Source of the DNA: Propionibacteriaceae bacterium
Lineage (GTDB): Bacteria; Actinomycetota; Actinomycetes; Propionibacteriales; Propionibacteriaceae
DNA length: 44,744 nt
Direction of reading: 5' to 3'
Assembly (NCBI GenBank): GCA_025965155.1
Contig: JAOPXN010000007.1
Location: 1-44,744, forward strand
The notes under the pieces were generated by a model. That model had not been told where the DNA came from and ran no database searches. It was given only the letters and a program-made list of their open reading frames with translations. The position numbers and the translations under genes are program-made. Shown here piece by piece: positions 24,188 to 33,352 of this stretch. Within the stretch, counting starts at the first letter, position 1. Each line of letters starts with the position of its first letter.

Positions 24188-26155
24188 GTGTCCAGTTCGC
24201 TCACCGTGGTTCGCGCAGGCTCGTCGCACCAGCAGGTGATCGAGGAGACGACCACCGGCCTGGACCTCTTCTCCGACGACCGCACGGTGGTGGCGGTACG
24301 GGTCAACGGCGAGATCCGTGACCTGCACCGGCCGTTGGCCGCCGGTGATGTGGTGGAGCCGGTGGAGAACTCCTCGCCCGAGGGCCTGTCGATCCTGCGG
24401 CACTCCGCCGCCCACGTCCTGGCCCAGGCCGTTCAGGCCAGCCGGGACGCCAAACTCGGCATCGGCCCGCCGATCACCGACGGCTTCTACTACGACTTCG
24501 ACGTGGCGGAGCCCTTCACCCCAGACGACCTCCGGGCCCTGGAAAAGGGCATGTCCAAGATCATCAAGGAGCGCCAGCGGTTCGTCCGCCGTGCCGTCTC
24601 CGAGGACGACGCTCGTGCCGAGCTTGCCGACGAGCCGTACAAGCTGGAGCTGATCGGTCTCAAGGGCGGCTCCAGCGCAGACGACGGCTCGAACGTCGAG
24701 GTGGGTGCCGGCGAGCTGACCATCTACGACAACCTACGGCGCGACGGCTCGGTGGCCTGGAAAGACCTGTGCCGCGGCCCGCACGTCCCACACACCGGCT
24801 ACATCCCGGCGTTCGCGCTGATGCGCAACGCTGCCGCGTACTGGCGGGGGAGCGAGAAGAACAAGCAGCTCCAGCGGGTCTACGGCACCGCCTGGGCCAC
24901 CCGGGACGACCTGAAGGCCTACCAGACCCGGCTGGAGGAGGCGGCCCGCCGCGACCACCGCAAGCTGGGCGCCGAGCTTGACCTCTTCTCCTTCCCGGAG
25001 GAGCTCGGGTCAGGTCTCGCGGTGTTCCATCCCAAGGGCGGCATCATCCGGCGCGAGATGGAGCAGTACTCCCGCCAGCGGCACCAGGACTCCGGCTACG
25101 AGGTCGTCAACACCCCGCACATCTCCAAGGGTGGGCTGTTCGAGACCTCGGGCCACCTGCCGTACTACGCCGACACCATGTTCCCGCCGATGGAGCTGGA
25201 AGGTACGGAGTACTGGCTGAAGGCGATGAACTGCCCGATGCACAACCTGATCTTCCGCTCCCGCGGCCGCTCCTACCGCGAGCTGCCGCTGCGGCTGTAC
25301 GAGTTCGGCTCGGTCTACCGGTACGAGAAGTCGGGCGTGGTTCACGGGCTGACCCGGGTCCGCGGGATGACCCAGGATGACTCGCACATCTACTGCACCC
25401 CGGAGCAGATGCAGGACGAGCTGAAGAACCTGCTCAGCTTCGTCCTCGACCTGCTGCGCGACTACGGGCTCAACGACTTCTACCTGGAGCTCTCCACCCG
25501 CGACGACTCCGACAAGTTCATCGGTGACCCGGAGGACTGGGAGACCGCTACCGAGGCCCTCCGTCAGGCGGCGACCGACTCTGGGCTTGAGCTGGTACCC
25601 GACCCGGGAGGGGCGGCCTTCTATGGTCCCAAGATCTCGGTCCAGGCTCGGGACGCGATCGGACGCGCGTGGCAGATGTCGACGATCCAGCTCGACTTCA
25701 ACCAGCCGCGCCGCTTCGGCCTCGAGTACACCGCGGCCGACGGCAGCCGGCAGCAGCCGATGATGATCCACCGTGCCCTGTTCGGTTCCATCGAACGCTT
25801 CATGGGTGTCCTCACCGAGCACTACGCCGGCGCGTTCCCGCCCTGGCTGGCACCCGTACAGGTGATCGGCATCCCGGTGGCCGACGAGTTCAACGACTAC
25901 CTGCTGGATGTGGCCACACGGCTCCGCGCGGCCGGCGTACGGGTCGAGGTCGACACCAGCGACGACCGGATGCAGAAGAAGATCCGGACGGCCCAGAAAT
26001 CCAAGGTGCCGTTCATGTTGATCGCCGGCGGTGACGACGTCGCGGCCAATGCGGTCTCGTTCCGCTACCGCGACGGCCGGCAGAACAACGGTGTCGCAGT
26101 CCAGCAGGCCATCGACGAGATCGTCCAGGCGATCGCCACCCGGCAACAGGTCTGA
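24188..26155 (+). CDS. thrS: Threonyl-tRNA synthetase
   Basis: Charges tRNA-Thr; 655 residues, complete. The order is an N-terminal TGS-like domain (about residues 1-65), then the editing/SAD domain beginning [11 protein letters not shown]. The class II catalytic core follows, with [15 protein letters not shown] (zinc-ligand Cys), [19 protein letters not shown] (motif 2) and [14 protein letters not shown] (motif 3). The anticodon-binding domain is last. The GTG start is supported by GGAGGAAGGAG just upstream. It opens an operon: the HIT gene follows after 18 bases. Confidence 0.97.
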   Translation: MSSSLTVVRAGSSHQQVIEETTTGLDLFSDDRTVVAVRVNGEIRDLHRPLAAGDVVEPVENSSPEGLSILRHSAAHVLAQAVQASRDAKLGIGPPITDGFYYDFDVAEPFTPDDLRALEKGMSKIIKERQRFVRRAVSEDDARAELADEPYKLELIGLKGGSSADDGSNVEVGAGELTIYDNLRRDGSVAWKDLCRGPHVPHTGYIPAFALMRNAAAYWRGSEKNKQLQRVYGTAWATRDDLKAYQTRLEEAARRDHRKLGAELDLFSFPEELGSGLAVFHPKGGIIRREMEQYSRQRHQDSGYEVVNTPHISKGGLFETSGHLPYYADTMFPPMELEGTEYWLKAMNCPMHNLIFRSRGRSYRELPLRLYEFGSVYRYEKSGVVHGLTRVRGMTQDDSHIYCTPEQMQDELKNLLSFVLDLLRDYGLNDFYLELSTRDDSDKFIGDPEDWETATEALRQAATDSGLELVPDPGGAAFYGPKISVQARDAIGRAWQMSTIQLDFNQPRRFGLEYTAADGSRQQPMMIHRALFGSIERFMGVLTEHYAGAFPPWLAPVQVIGIPVADEFNDYLLDVATRLRAAGVRVEVDTSDDRMQKKIRTAQKSKVPFMLIAGGDDVAANAVSFRYRDGRQNNGVAVQQAIDEIVQAIATRQQV

Positions 26156-26173
26156 AACCAAGGAGGAGCGACA

Positions 26174-26740
26174 GTGGCGGAGAACATGGAGGATGCCGAC
26201 TCACGTGCCGGCGCGCCCGACGCGTTCCAGCGACTGTGGACTCCGCACCGGATGGTGTACATCAACGGGGAGAACAAGCCACCCTCGCACGCCCCGGAGG
26301 TCTGCCCGTTCTGCACCACGCCCGACCGCGACGACGAGGAGGGGCTGATCGTGCACCGCGGCAGGTACGCGTACGTCGTGCTCAACCTCTACCCGTACTC
26401 GCCGGGGCACCTGCTGGTCTGCCCGTACCGGCACGTGGCCGACTACACCGACCTGGACACCGACGAGACGATGGAGGTCGCGACCCTGAGCCAGCAGGCG
26501 ATGCGGGTTATCCGGGCCGCCAGCGCGCCAGCCGGGTTCAACCTCGGGCTGAACCAGGGGTCAGCGGCCGGTGCCGGGATTGCGGCACACCTGCACCAGC
26601 ACGTGGTGCCGCGGTGGGCCGGCGACTCCAACTTCCTGCCGGTGATCGGCCAGACCAAAGCCCTGCCGCAGCTGCTGGGCGACACCTGGAAGTCGCTGCG
26701 GTCTGCCTGGGACGAGCTGTCCGCGTCCGATCGACGGTGA
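26174..26740 (+). CDS. HIT family hydrolase/phosphorylase
   Basis: A 188-residue histidine-triad protein of the diadenosine polyphosphate group. The nucleotide-binding histidines are in IAAHLHQHVVPRW, preceded by SPGHLLVCPYRHV, and an N-terminal CPFC pair may bind zinc. It likely cleaves Ap4A or similar nucleotides, by-products of aminoacyl-tRNA synthetases, which fits its place after thrS. The GTG start has AAGGAGGAGC upstream; an ATG four codons later is possible. The thrS-HIT-pgsA order is usual in actinobacteria. Confidence 0.9.
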   Translation: MAENMEDADSRAGAPDAFQRLWTPHRMVYINGENKPPSHAPEVCPFCTTPDRDDEEGLIVHRGRYAYVVLNLYPYSPGHLLVCPYRHVADYTDLDTDETMEVATLSQQAMRVIRAASAPAGFNLGLNQGSAAGAGIAAHLHQHVVPRWAGDSNFLPVIGQTKALPQLLGDTWKSLRSAWDELSASDRR

Positions 26741-26747
26741 ACGACTG

Positions 26748-27365
26748 ATGTTGGAACGTTTTCGCGTCCGGTGGGCCAAGATCCTCACCCCGATCGCCCG
26801 CTTCCTGCTCCGCCACGGGGTCTCACCGGACCTGGTGACCGTGATCGGTACGGCCGGGGTCGTCGTCGGGGCCCTGCTGTGCTTCCCACTGGGCTGGCTC
26901 TGGCAGGGCGTCCTGGTCGTGACGTTATTTGTCTTCTCCGACATGATCGACGGCCAGATGGCCAAGATGAGCGGCAGAGCCAGCCTCTGGGGCGCGTTCC
27001 TCGACTCGAGCCTGGACCGGTTCGGCGACGCCGCCGTCTTCGGTGGTCTGCTGCTGTGGTTCGCCGGCCCGCGGGACTCGGTGCTCTGGGCGGGGGTCAC
27101 TTTGGCAGCGCTCGTGGTTGGTCAGCTCACCTCGTACGTGAAGGCGCGAGCCGAGAGCCTCGGCTTCACCTGTCGCGGCGGTCTAGCGGCGCGCGCGGAC
27201 CGGCTGCTGCTCATCCTGGTCGGTGCAATGCTGGCCGGCCTGGGTGTCCCGTACGTGCTCGAGATTGCGGTGTCTGCGTTGGCGCTGGGCGGTGTCATTA
27301 CGGTCGGGCAGCGGATCGCGCAGGTCTATCGGCAGTCGAAGGCAGAGGATGTCCAGCCTGCGTAA
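26748..27365 (+). CDS. pgsA: Phosphatidylinositol (phosphate) synthase
   Basis: Membrane CDP-alcohol phosphatidyltransferase of 205 residues. The catalytic motif is FSDMIDGQMAKMSGRASLWG followed by FLDSSLDR, i.e. D-x2-DG-x2-A...G-x3-D-x3-D. In actinobacteria the copy between thrS-HIT and patA-pimA makes phosphatidylinositol phosphate from CDP-diacylglycerol and inositol phosphate, the base of phosphatidylinositol mannosides. That specific assignment rests on context. About five membrane segments are visible. It overlaps the next gene by 17 bases. Confidence 0.9.
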   Translation: MLERFRVRWAKILTPIARFLLRHGVSPDLVTVIGTAGVVVGALLCFPLGWLWQGVLVVTLFVFSDMIDGQMAKMSGRASLWGAFLDSSLDRFGDAAVFGGLLLWFAGPRDSVLWAGVTLAALVVGQLTSYVKARAESLGFTCRGGLAARADRLLLILVGAMLAGLGVPYVLEIAVSALALGGVITVGQRIAQVYRQSKAEDVQPA

Positions 27366-28221
27366 GGCGCTGCTGCGGCTGCTCTACCGGATCGGGTGGC
27401 GGATCGGCCCGCTGGTTCCGACTCGGCTGCAGCGGATACTGGTGCGCGCCGGAACGCACATCACGCTCCGGCAGCGACCGGCGGCGCTGGACGTGCTGCG
27501 GCAAAACCTGGCCATAGCCACCGGCGAGCCGGTCGGCGATGCGCTGGTCCGGGCGGCGGTGGAGTCGTATCTGCGCAACTTCGTCGAGGTCTTCGCGCTT
27601 CCCGGGTGGACGCCGGCGATGGTCACAGACCGGGTCGTCACCACCGGCGAGGAGTACCTCCGGAACGCGTACGCCGACGGCGGTGCTGTGGTGGCGCTGC
27701 CGCACAGCGGCAACTGGGACCTGGCCGGTGCCTGGGCGTGCCTGACCGGTATGCCGGTGTCGACCGTCGCTGAACGCCTGCCCGCCGCGGAGTTCGCCGC
27801 CTTCCTTGGCTTCCGCCGGGCACTAGGAATGGAGGTCCTCGCGCACGACGACCCGACGTCCCTGTCGCGGCTGGTGTCTGGGGCGGAGTCGGGCCGGTTG
27901 GTGTGCCTGGTCGCCGACCGCGACCTCGGCGGAACCGGACTGCCGGTGCGCTGGGGTGCCTCGGGCGCTTCGGTACGGATGCCGGCCGGACCAGCCATGG
28001 TCGCCCGACGCAGCGGGGCAGCGCTGATCCCGGCCGTCTGCAGCTTCGCCGGTCGGCGCATGTTGATCAGCTTCGGCCCACCGATCGAGGCCGAGGCGGG
28101 CCGAGACGGCCTGACCAGGATGACTCAGCAGGTAGCCGACTTCTTCGCCGAGCAGATCGCCAGCCGCCCCCAGGACTGGCACATGTTCCAACCGTTCTTC
28201 GCGCCGGCGGTCCAGCGATGA
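27349..28221 (+). CDS. patA: Phosphatidylinositol mannoside acyltransferase (LpxL/HtrB family)
   Basis: A 290-residue acyltransferase that adds a fatty acid to the mannose of phosphatidylinositol mannosides. The H-x4-D catalytic motif is ALPHSGNWDLAGAW, followed by VAERLPAAEFAAFLGFRR and VADRDLGGTGLPVRWG. The start at ATG 27349 lies inside the 3' end of pgsA; the stop overlaps the pimA start as ATGA. Gene order pgsA-patA-pimA supports the call over other lauroyl-type acyltransferases. Confidence 0.9.
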   Translation: MSSLRKALLRLLYRIGWRIGPLVPTRLQRILVRAGTHITLRQRPAALDVLRQNLAIATGEPVGDALVRAAVESYLRNFVEVFALPGWTPAMVTDRVVTTGEEYLRNAYADGGAVVALPHSGNWDLAGAWACLTGMPVSTVAERLPAAEFAAFLGFRRALGMEVLAHDDPTSLSRLVSGAESGRLVCLVADRDLGGTGLPVRWGASGASVRMPAGPAMVARRSGAALIPAVCSFAGRRMLISFGPPIEAEAGRDGLTRMTQQVADFFAEQIASRPQDWHMFQPFFAPAVQR

Positions 28222-29432
28222 GAGTCGGCCTGGTCTGTCCCTACTCCTTCGACAGCCCCGGTGGGGTGCAGAACCACGTGCTCGGCCTCGCGGCCTACCT
28301 GCGCCGGCACGGCCATGAACCATCCATCTTGGCGCCGGGCGAGCTGGACGACACCGATCCACTGCAGTCCGAGCTCCGGTCAAGCTTCACCTCGGCCGGC
28401 AGCGCGATCCCGGTGCCGTACAACGGCTCAGTGGCGCGGGTGAACTTCGGTCCGCGGAGTGCTGCTCGAGTTCGCCGGTGGCTGCGCGCAGGCGAGTTCG
28501 ACCTGGTGCATATCCACGAGCCCATCACACCCAGCGTCGCGATCCTCGCCCTCTGGGCCTGTGAGGTGCCCGTGGTAGCAACCTTCCACACCGCCACCCC
28601 ACGGTCTCGGACGATGCAGGTCGCCGGCGGCACCATGCAAAGTGCGGTCGAGAAGATCGACGCCGGCATCGCTGTGTCCGAGTCGGCTCGGCGGGTCGTA
28701 GTGCAGCACCTCGGCCGGGACGCGGTAGTCGTACCGAACGGGTTCAGCCACGCCGACTTCGCTTCGGTGGCGGACCTGCCCGGCACCGAAGCGAAGATGT
28801 CCCCCTGGCGGGGCGGCGAACGGCCACGGCTGACTTTTCTCGGCCGCGTGGATGAGCCCCGGAAGGGTTTGGACGTGCTGCTGGCTGCGCTGCCGACCAT
28901 CCGCGCCCAGGTCCCTGAGCTGGACGTTGTCGTTGCCGGCCAGGGCAGTCGCCGACTTCCTCCGGGGTGCTCCATGCCCGGGGCCATCAGCAACGACGAG
29001 CGCGCCGCCCTGCTGGCAGGTACGGACGTGTTCGTGGCGCCTCACCTGGCCCGGGAGAGCTTCGGCATCGTGCTGCTGGAGGCGATGGCGGGCGGCGCTG
29101 CGGTGGTGGCTTCCGATCTTCCCGCGTTCGTCGACATCCTTTCCGCTGGTACGGCTGGCACCGCTGGCCCGTCCGACCGGGCTGGCCGCGACGCGCTCCT
29201 TGGCAGCATCTTCCCGGCCGGGGACAGCGAGGCGCTGGCGTCCTCGGTAGCCGGGGTTCTGCTCCGGCCGGACCCGACGCGTACCGAAGCAGCAAGGTCG
29301 GCCAGCCGCCGCTATGACTGGGCGGTGGTGGGTAATGAGATCGTCGAGGTGTACCGCGCCGCCGTGTCGGCCGGTTCGCCGTCGGTCCCTGGTCGGTTGC
29401 GACCGGTGACGAGCAGGCAGGGGGCCGGATGA
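28218..29432 (+). CDS. pimA: Phosphatidyl-myo-inositol mannosyltransferase
   Basis: GT4 glycosyltransferase of 404 residues that transfers the first mannose from GDP-mannose to phosphatidylinositol at the inner leaflet. The N-terminus MRVGLVCPYSFDSPGGVQNH is the typical acceptor-side loop. FDLVHIHEPITPS and the C-terminal donor site ARESFGIVLLEAMAGGAAVV (E-x7-E) are intact. Coupled to patA by an ATGA overlap. Confidence 0.93.
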   Translation: MRVGLVCPYSFDSPGGVQNHVLGLAAYLRRHGHEPSILAPGELDDTDPLQSELRSSFTSAGSAIPVPYNGSVARVNFGPRSAARVRRWLRAGEFDLVHIHEPITPSVAILALWACEVPVVATFHTATPRSRTMQVAGGTMQSAVEKIDAGIAVSESARRVVVQHLGRDAVVVPNGFSHADFASVADLPGTEAKMSPWRGGERPRLTFLGRVDEPRKGLDVLLAALPTIRAQVPELDVVVAGQGSRRLPPGCSMPGAISNDERAALLAGTDVFVAPHLARESFGIVLLEAMAGGAAVVASDLPAFVDILSAGTAGTAGPSDRAGRDALLGSIFPAGDSEALASSVAGVLLRPDPTRTEAARSASRRYDWAVVGNEIVEVYRAAVSAGSPSVPGRLRPVTSRQGAG

Positions 29433-29445
29433 GCATGGTGCACCA

Positions 29446-29985
29446 GTGAGCGCCTGGCATCTCGACACCGCCCTGATCGTGCTCGGCTGCGTCCTGATCG
29501 TCACGCTGGCTATCGGTTGGCGGCTGTCCTGGCTGGCCACCCGGCTGGATCGTGCCCACGGCCGTGCCGAACGCACCTGGGCCGCCTTGGACGCTGCGCT
29601 TGTCCGCCGGTCGCACCGCGCCATGGAGATTGCGGCCGACCCGCGCATCGACCCAGCCACTGCCTTGCTGGTGCTGGACGCGGCGTCGCAGGCGTTGGAG
29701 GAGGAGCTCAGCCAATCTGAGAGGGAGCAGGCGGAGAGCACTCTTGGACATATTCTGTCCGTCGTCGAGCTACCCGGCATCGACCTGGAGCAGCACCGAG
29801 CCGCGCTGGCTCGGCGGCTGCACAACGATGCAGTGGTCACGGTGCAGTCACTGCGTCGTCGACGCGGCGTACGGCTGTTCCGACTCGCCGGACACGCCGG
29901 GGAGCCGACGGCCTTCGAGGTCGCCGACTTCGATCGGCTCGGGCCCGGCGACCGGACGCGGCCGGGAACTGTCCAGCCCAACTAG
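29446..29985 (+). CDS. Unknown membrane-anchored protein downstream of pimA
   Basis: A 179-residue protein with one N-terminal membrane segment (LIVLGCVLIVTLAIGW). A helical cytoplasmic region rich in Arg, Glu and Ala follows, resembling LemA-like coiled helices. A protein of this type often follows pimA in actinobacteria; no function is known to me. GTG 29446 is the only start close to the pimA stop. Its TAG stop is followed by an intergenic gap of 26 bases before pgsA2. Confidence 0.65.
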   Translation: MSAWHLDTALIVLGCVLIVTLAIGWRLSWLATRLDRAHGRAERTWAALDAALVRRSHRAMEIAADPRIDPATALLVLDAASQALEEELSQSEREQAESTLGHILSVVELPGIDLEQHRAALARRLHNDAVVTVQSLRRRRGVRLFRLAGHAGEPTAFEVADFDRLGPGDRTRPGTVQPN

Positions 29986-30011
29986 TCTGGCGCCAGTGTT
30001 AGGAGAAACTC

Positions 30012-30650
30012 GTGGAATCCGCTGAGGTGGGCCGACTCAACCCGTCGGGGTACGACACCGACCGGGTCTGGACGCTGCCCAACGTGCTCAGCCTGCTACG
30101 GCTCGCCGGCGTCCCGGTGCTGCTATGGCTGATCCTTGGACCGGAGGCTGACCTGATCGCGGTCGGTGTGCTCATGGTCGCCGGGTTCACCGACTGGCTG
30201 GACGGCCACCTGGCGCGGCGCTGGCACCAGACCTCCCGGCTCGGCCAGATGCTGGACCCGATCGCGGATCGCTTCTACATCCTCGCCACCCTGCTCGGGC
30301 TGGCAGTCCGCGGCATCATCCCGTGGTGGCTGGTCATCATCCTGGTGGCTCGGGACGTGCTGATCGCGCTGCTGGTGCCGCTGCTGAAGACCCGCGGCTA
30401 CTCCTCGCTACCGGTCCACTTCCTCGGCAAGGCGGCGACGTTCTGCCTGTTGTACGCCTTCCCGCTGGTGCTGCTCGGCGCCTCGGACGGACTTCTCGGC
30501 GAGGTTGCCCGAGTGGTTGGCTGGGCCTTCGCAGTGTGGGGGACTGCGCTCTACTGGTGGGCTGGCGGCCTCTACGTCATCCAGACCGTGAGGTTGATGC
30601 GGACCACTCCGCGGGTCGGACGCGACTCCGTGATCGCGCGGACACTATGA
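30012..30650 (+). CDS. CDP-alcohol phosphatidyltransferase (PgsA2-like)
   Basis: A second phosphatidyltransferase, 212 residues, with the motif FTDWLDGHLARRWHQTSRLG and LDPIADRFY. It resembles mycobacterial PgsA2 (Rv1822), which likewise begins the cluster DUF881-sbp-DUF881-gcvH-garA. The product may be phosphatidylglycerophosphate or cardiolipin; this cannot be decided here. The GTG start has AGGAGAA nine bases upstream. Four or five membrane segments. The stop overlaps the next ATG. Confidence 0.85.
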   Translation: MESAEVGRLNPSGYDTDRVWTLPNVLSLLRLAGVPVLLWLILGPEADLIAVGVLMVAGFTDWLDGHLARRWHQTSRLGQMLDPIADRFYILATLLGLAVRGIIPWWLVIILVARDVLIALLVPLLKTRGYSSLPVHFLGKAATFCLLYAFPLVLLGASDGLLGEVARVVGWAFAVWGTALYWWAGGLYVIQTVRLMRTTPRVGRDSVIARTL

Positions 30651-31513
30651 ACCGGTCAGGGGGTAGCACCCACTCGCCCGCTCGCGCGAGAACGGCGCCC
30701 GCGTCCACCCCGACGCAGCGTCCCGTGGACGCGAGCATGGACCTGCTCAACCAGATCATCCGCCAGCCGGTCGATCCCGACTACGCGCTGGTCAAGGCGC
30801 GTGGCGACGGCCCTACCCGGCGGGGTATCGCGTTCGCCGTGGTGGCCATTGTGATCGGAGCCATGTTCGCCGTCGCGGCCGTGCAGACCAACCGCAGCGC
30901 GCCGGTCCTGGCCGGGGAGCGAACGGAGCTGATCAGCCGGATCAAGGCGGCGGAGACCGAACAGGACCGGCTGCGGGAGCGGGCCACCGCGCTGGCCGAC
31001 GAGATCGCCACTCTCCGGGCCGGCGCATTGGGAGACGACGACACCGCTTCGGCGCTGCAGAGCCAGATCAACGCCTTGGACCCGATCGTCGGCAACGTCG
31101 CCGTCAAAGGCCCGGGACTGCTGGTGGTGGTTGATGATGCCCCGACCGGCGCCGACCAGCGGCAGGACCGGGTGCTGGACATGGACCTGCAGGTTCTGGT
31201 CAACGGGCTGTGGCAGGCCGGTAGCGAGGCGATCGCCATCAACGGCCACCGGCTGTCCACCCTGACCGCCATCCGGGGGGCCGGAGACGCGATCACGGTG
31301 GACTACCGCTCGCTCACCCGCCCGTACCGGGTGGAGGCGATCGGAGATCCCCGGACCTTGCACGCGCGCTATGTAGAGTCTTCGGGAGGCATAGCCTGGA
31401 ACGAGTTGGCCCAGAACCGTCGGATGAGGTACGAGATCAGCAGCATGGAAGAGATGACCCTGGAGGCAGATCCAGGAATGGTGCTGCGGTACGCGAAGAG
31501 AGCCAAGTCATGA
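30647..31513 (+). CDS. DUF881 membrane protein (first)
   Basis: A 288-residue protein: a Pro/Thr-rich N-terminus, one membrane segment near residues 60-80 (GIAFAVVAIVIGAMFAVAAV), a coiled coil (RIKAAETEQDRLRERATALA), and a beta-rich outer domain with KGPGLLVVVDDAP. DUF881 proteins come in pairs around the small membrane protein sbp in actinobacteria and resemble division-site proteins; the exact function is not established. ATGA overlaps join it to both neighbours. Confidence 0.85.
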   Translation: MNRSGGSTHSPARARTAPASTPTQRPVDASMDLLNQIIRQPVDPDYALVKARGDGPTRRGIAFAVVAIVIGAMFAVAAVQTNRSAPVLAGERTELISRIKAAETEQDRLRERATALADEIATLRAGALGDDDTASALQSQINALDPIVGNVAVKGPGLLVVVDDAPTGADQRQDRVLDMDLQVLVNGLWQAGSEAIAINGHRLSTLTAIRGAGDAITVDYRSLTRPYRVEAIGDPRTLHARYVESSGGIAWNELAQNRRMRYEISSMEEMTLEADPGMVLRYAKRAKS

Positions 31514-31842
31514 TCCCGCTGATCGGACTGATCGTCGGGATCCTGCTCGGCCTGTTCCTGGAGCCGACAATCCCGCTGGCTCTGCAGCCGTACCTGCCAA
31601 TCGCCATCGTGGCAGCCATGGACGCGCTCTTTGGGGCGTTCCGCGCCTACCTGGACGGCAACTTCACCGACCGCGTCTTTGTGGTGTCTTTCATCTCCAA
31701 CGTGCTGATCGCTGCCGCCATCGTCTATGTCGGTGACCAGATCGGCGTCGGGTCGCAGCTGTCAACCGGCGTTGTGGTGGTGCTGGGCATCCGTATCTTC
31801 ACCAACGCCGCCGCTATCCGTCGGGCGCTCTTCCATGCCTGA
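31510..31842 (+). CDS. sbp: Small basic protein Sbp (DUF1290)
   Basis: A 110-residue membrane protein with three hydrophobic segments. PLIGLIVGILLGLFLEPTIP at the start and YLPIAIVAAMDALFGAFRAY are characteristic of DUF1290, named small basic protein next to ftsZ-region genes in Bacillus. It is embedded between two DUF881 genes with four- and eight-base overlaps, so the three are probably made in fixed ratio and form a complex. Confidence 0.88.
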   Translation: MIPLIGLIVGILLGLFLEPTIPLALQPYLPIAIVAAMDALFGAFRAYLDGNFTDRVFVVSFISNVLIAAAIVYVGDQIGVGSQLSTGVVVVLGIRIFTNAAAIRRALFHA

Positions 31843-32827
31843 GCCCCGTCCGTCCGGCCGGCCCCGCCGAGCAGCCGCCCACCGCAGCCTGGGTCTGAGC
31901 CCGCGCCACCGCGCCCAGCGCCGGGCACAGCAGGCGGCGGCCCAAGAGCCGGAGCCTCTGCAGCCGGAGACTCCGCAACTCCAGACGCCCGATCAAGAGC
32001 CTTCGGCGCCGGCAGAGAACCTCCAGGACGGTTCGGTAGCCGAGGCCTCCAATCCAGACCGATCCCAGCAAGACCAGTCCCCGCCCGCCCCGGACGCCCG
32101 CCGGCGACTCTGGCACTCACTCGCCAGCCCCGGCCGGGGGCAGCTGATCGCCGCGGTCATCTTGTTCGTCGTCGGGCTGGGTGGAGTGATGCAGGTCCGG
32201 ATCAACAACGCCGACGACACCTACACCAACGCCCGCCGGGAAGATCTGGTGCAGCTGCTAGACGGTCTTGGTTCGGAGTCCCGCCGGCTTGAGGGGGAGA
32301 TCGCGGACCTGGAGAGGACGAAGACGAGCCTCCAGTCGGGCGCCGACACCCAGCGGGTAGCCCGCGAAGAGGCCGAAAAGCGGGTCGAGGTCTTGTCACT
32401 ATTGGCCGGCACCGTACCCGCCGAGGGCCCGGGCATCCGGCTGCGGATCGCCGACCCCAGCGGCAAGGTCGACGCGGACGTCATCCTAGATGCGGTGGAG
32501 GAGATGCGGGACGCTGGTGCGGAGGTGATCGAGGTCAACAACGCGATCCGAGTCGTCGCCTCCAGCTGGTTCGCGACAGGCCCCGACGGGCTGCTGATTG
32601 ACGACAGCCCGGTCAGTAACCCGATCACCATCGAGGTGATCGGTGACCCCCATAGCCTGGAGGAGGCAGCCCGGTTCCGAGGCGGGATCGTCAGCGAGAT
32701 CACCGGCCCCACCATCGGCGGTCAGGTCCAGATCGAGCAGCTCGATCGGGTCGTGGTGGAGTCCTTGCACAGCCCCGTCCCCAATCAGTACGCTCAGCCC
32801 GCGTCCCCGCCGCCGACCCCCCGATGA
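31835..32827 (+). CDS. DUF881 membrane protein (second)
   Basis: A 330-residue paralogue of the gene at 30647. It has a long charged N-terminal tail rich in Pro, Gln and Glu, then a membrane segment (QLIAAVILFVVGLGGVMQV). A coiled coil follows (SESRRLEGEIADLERTKTSL), and then the DUF881 domain (EGPGIRLRIADPSG; INNAIRVVASSWF-like region read as VNNAIRVVASSWF). The start at ATG 31835 overlaps sbp by eight bases. The tail of about 90 residues has no counterpart in the first copy. Confidence 0.85.
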   Translation: MPEPRPSGRPRRAAAHRSLGLSPRHRAQRRAQQAAAQEPEPLQPETPQLQTPDQEPSAPAENLQDGSVAEASNPDRSQQDQSPPAPDARRRLWHSLASPGRGQLIAAVILFVVGLGGVMQVRINNADDTYTNARREDLVQLLDGLGSESRRLEGEIADLERTKTSLQSGADTQRVAREEAEKRVEVLSLLAGTVPAEGPGIRLRIADPSGKVDADVILDAVEEMRDAGAEVIEVNNAIRVVASSWFATGPDGLLIDDSPVSNPITIEVIGDPHSLEEAARFRGGIVSEITGPTIGGQVQIEQLDRVVVESLHSPVPNQYAQPASPPPTPR

Positions 32828-32846
32828 TCATTTTCTAGGAGCAGTT

Positions 32847-33233
32847 GTGTCCAACTTTCCCGAAGACCTGAAGTACACGCCCGAGCACGAATGGGTCCGC
32901 AGCGGCAACGGCAGGACGGTCCGGATCGGTGTCACCGAGTACGCCGCCGACCAGCTCGGGGACATCGTCTATGTGTCGCTTCCCACGGTGGGTGAGGAGG
33001 TCGCGGCCGGGGATGCCTGCGGCGAGCTGGAGTCAACCAAGAGTGTGTCCGATCTGTTCTGCCCGGTTGACGGGACAGTCACGGCGGTGAACGAGCAGCT
33101 GACCAGTAACCCGGAGATCATCAACTCCGACCCGTACGGCGACGGCTGGCTGTTTCAGGTCGAGGTCAGTGAGGACGCCGACCTCGACGCGCTGCTGGAC
33201 GCCGACGCCTACGCCGAGGAAGTCACCGCCTAG
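32847..33233 (+). CDS. gcvH: Glycine cleavage system H protein
   Basis: Lipoyl-carrier protein of the glycine cleavage complex, 128 residues. The lipoylated lysine is K65 in ELESTKSVSDL; the downstream NSDPYGDGWL motif is typical. The GTG start has TAGGAG nine bases upstream. gcvP lies 3.1 kb downstream under its own glycine riboswitch, while gcvH appears to be transcribed with the lipid-mannoside operon. gcvT is not in the window. Confidence 0.95.
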   Translation: MSNFPEDLKYTPEHEWVRSGNGRTVRIGVTEYAADQLGDIVYVSLPTVGEEVAAGDACGELESTKSVSDLFCPVDGTVTAVNEQLTSNPEIINSDPYGDGWLFQVEVSEDADLDALLDADAYAEEVTA

Positions 33234-33294
33234 GCGGGCAGCCGCTTCATGCACAACCTGCGGTGCTGCTTCCCAACCGAATACTGTAAGGGCC

Positions 33295-33330
33295 TAAACT
33301 CTCCATCACACCTCGAGTAGTCCTCGAGGT
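33295..33330 (+). promoter_or_regulatory. Promoter-like hexamer and inverted repeat before the FHA gene
   Basis: TAAACT at 33295-33300 is a good -10 candidate. Ten bases downstream, ACCTCGAG-TAGTC-CTCGAGGT (33310-33330) is a perfect inverted repeat with 8-bp arms, in the 5' leader 23 bases before the start codon. It may be an operator or a leader hairpin. Confidence 0.5.
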
Positions 33331-33352
33331 CTGGACCCGAAAGCCGACCTAT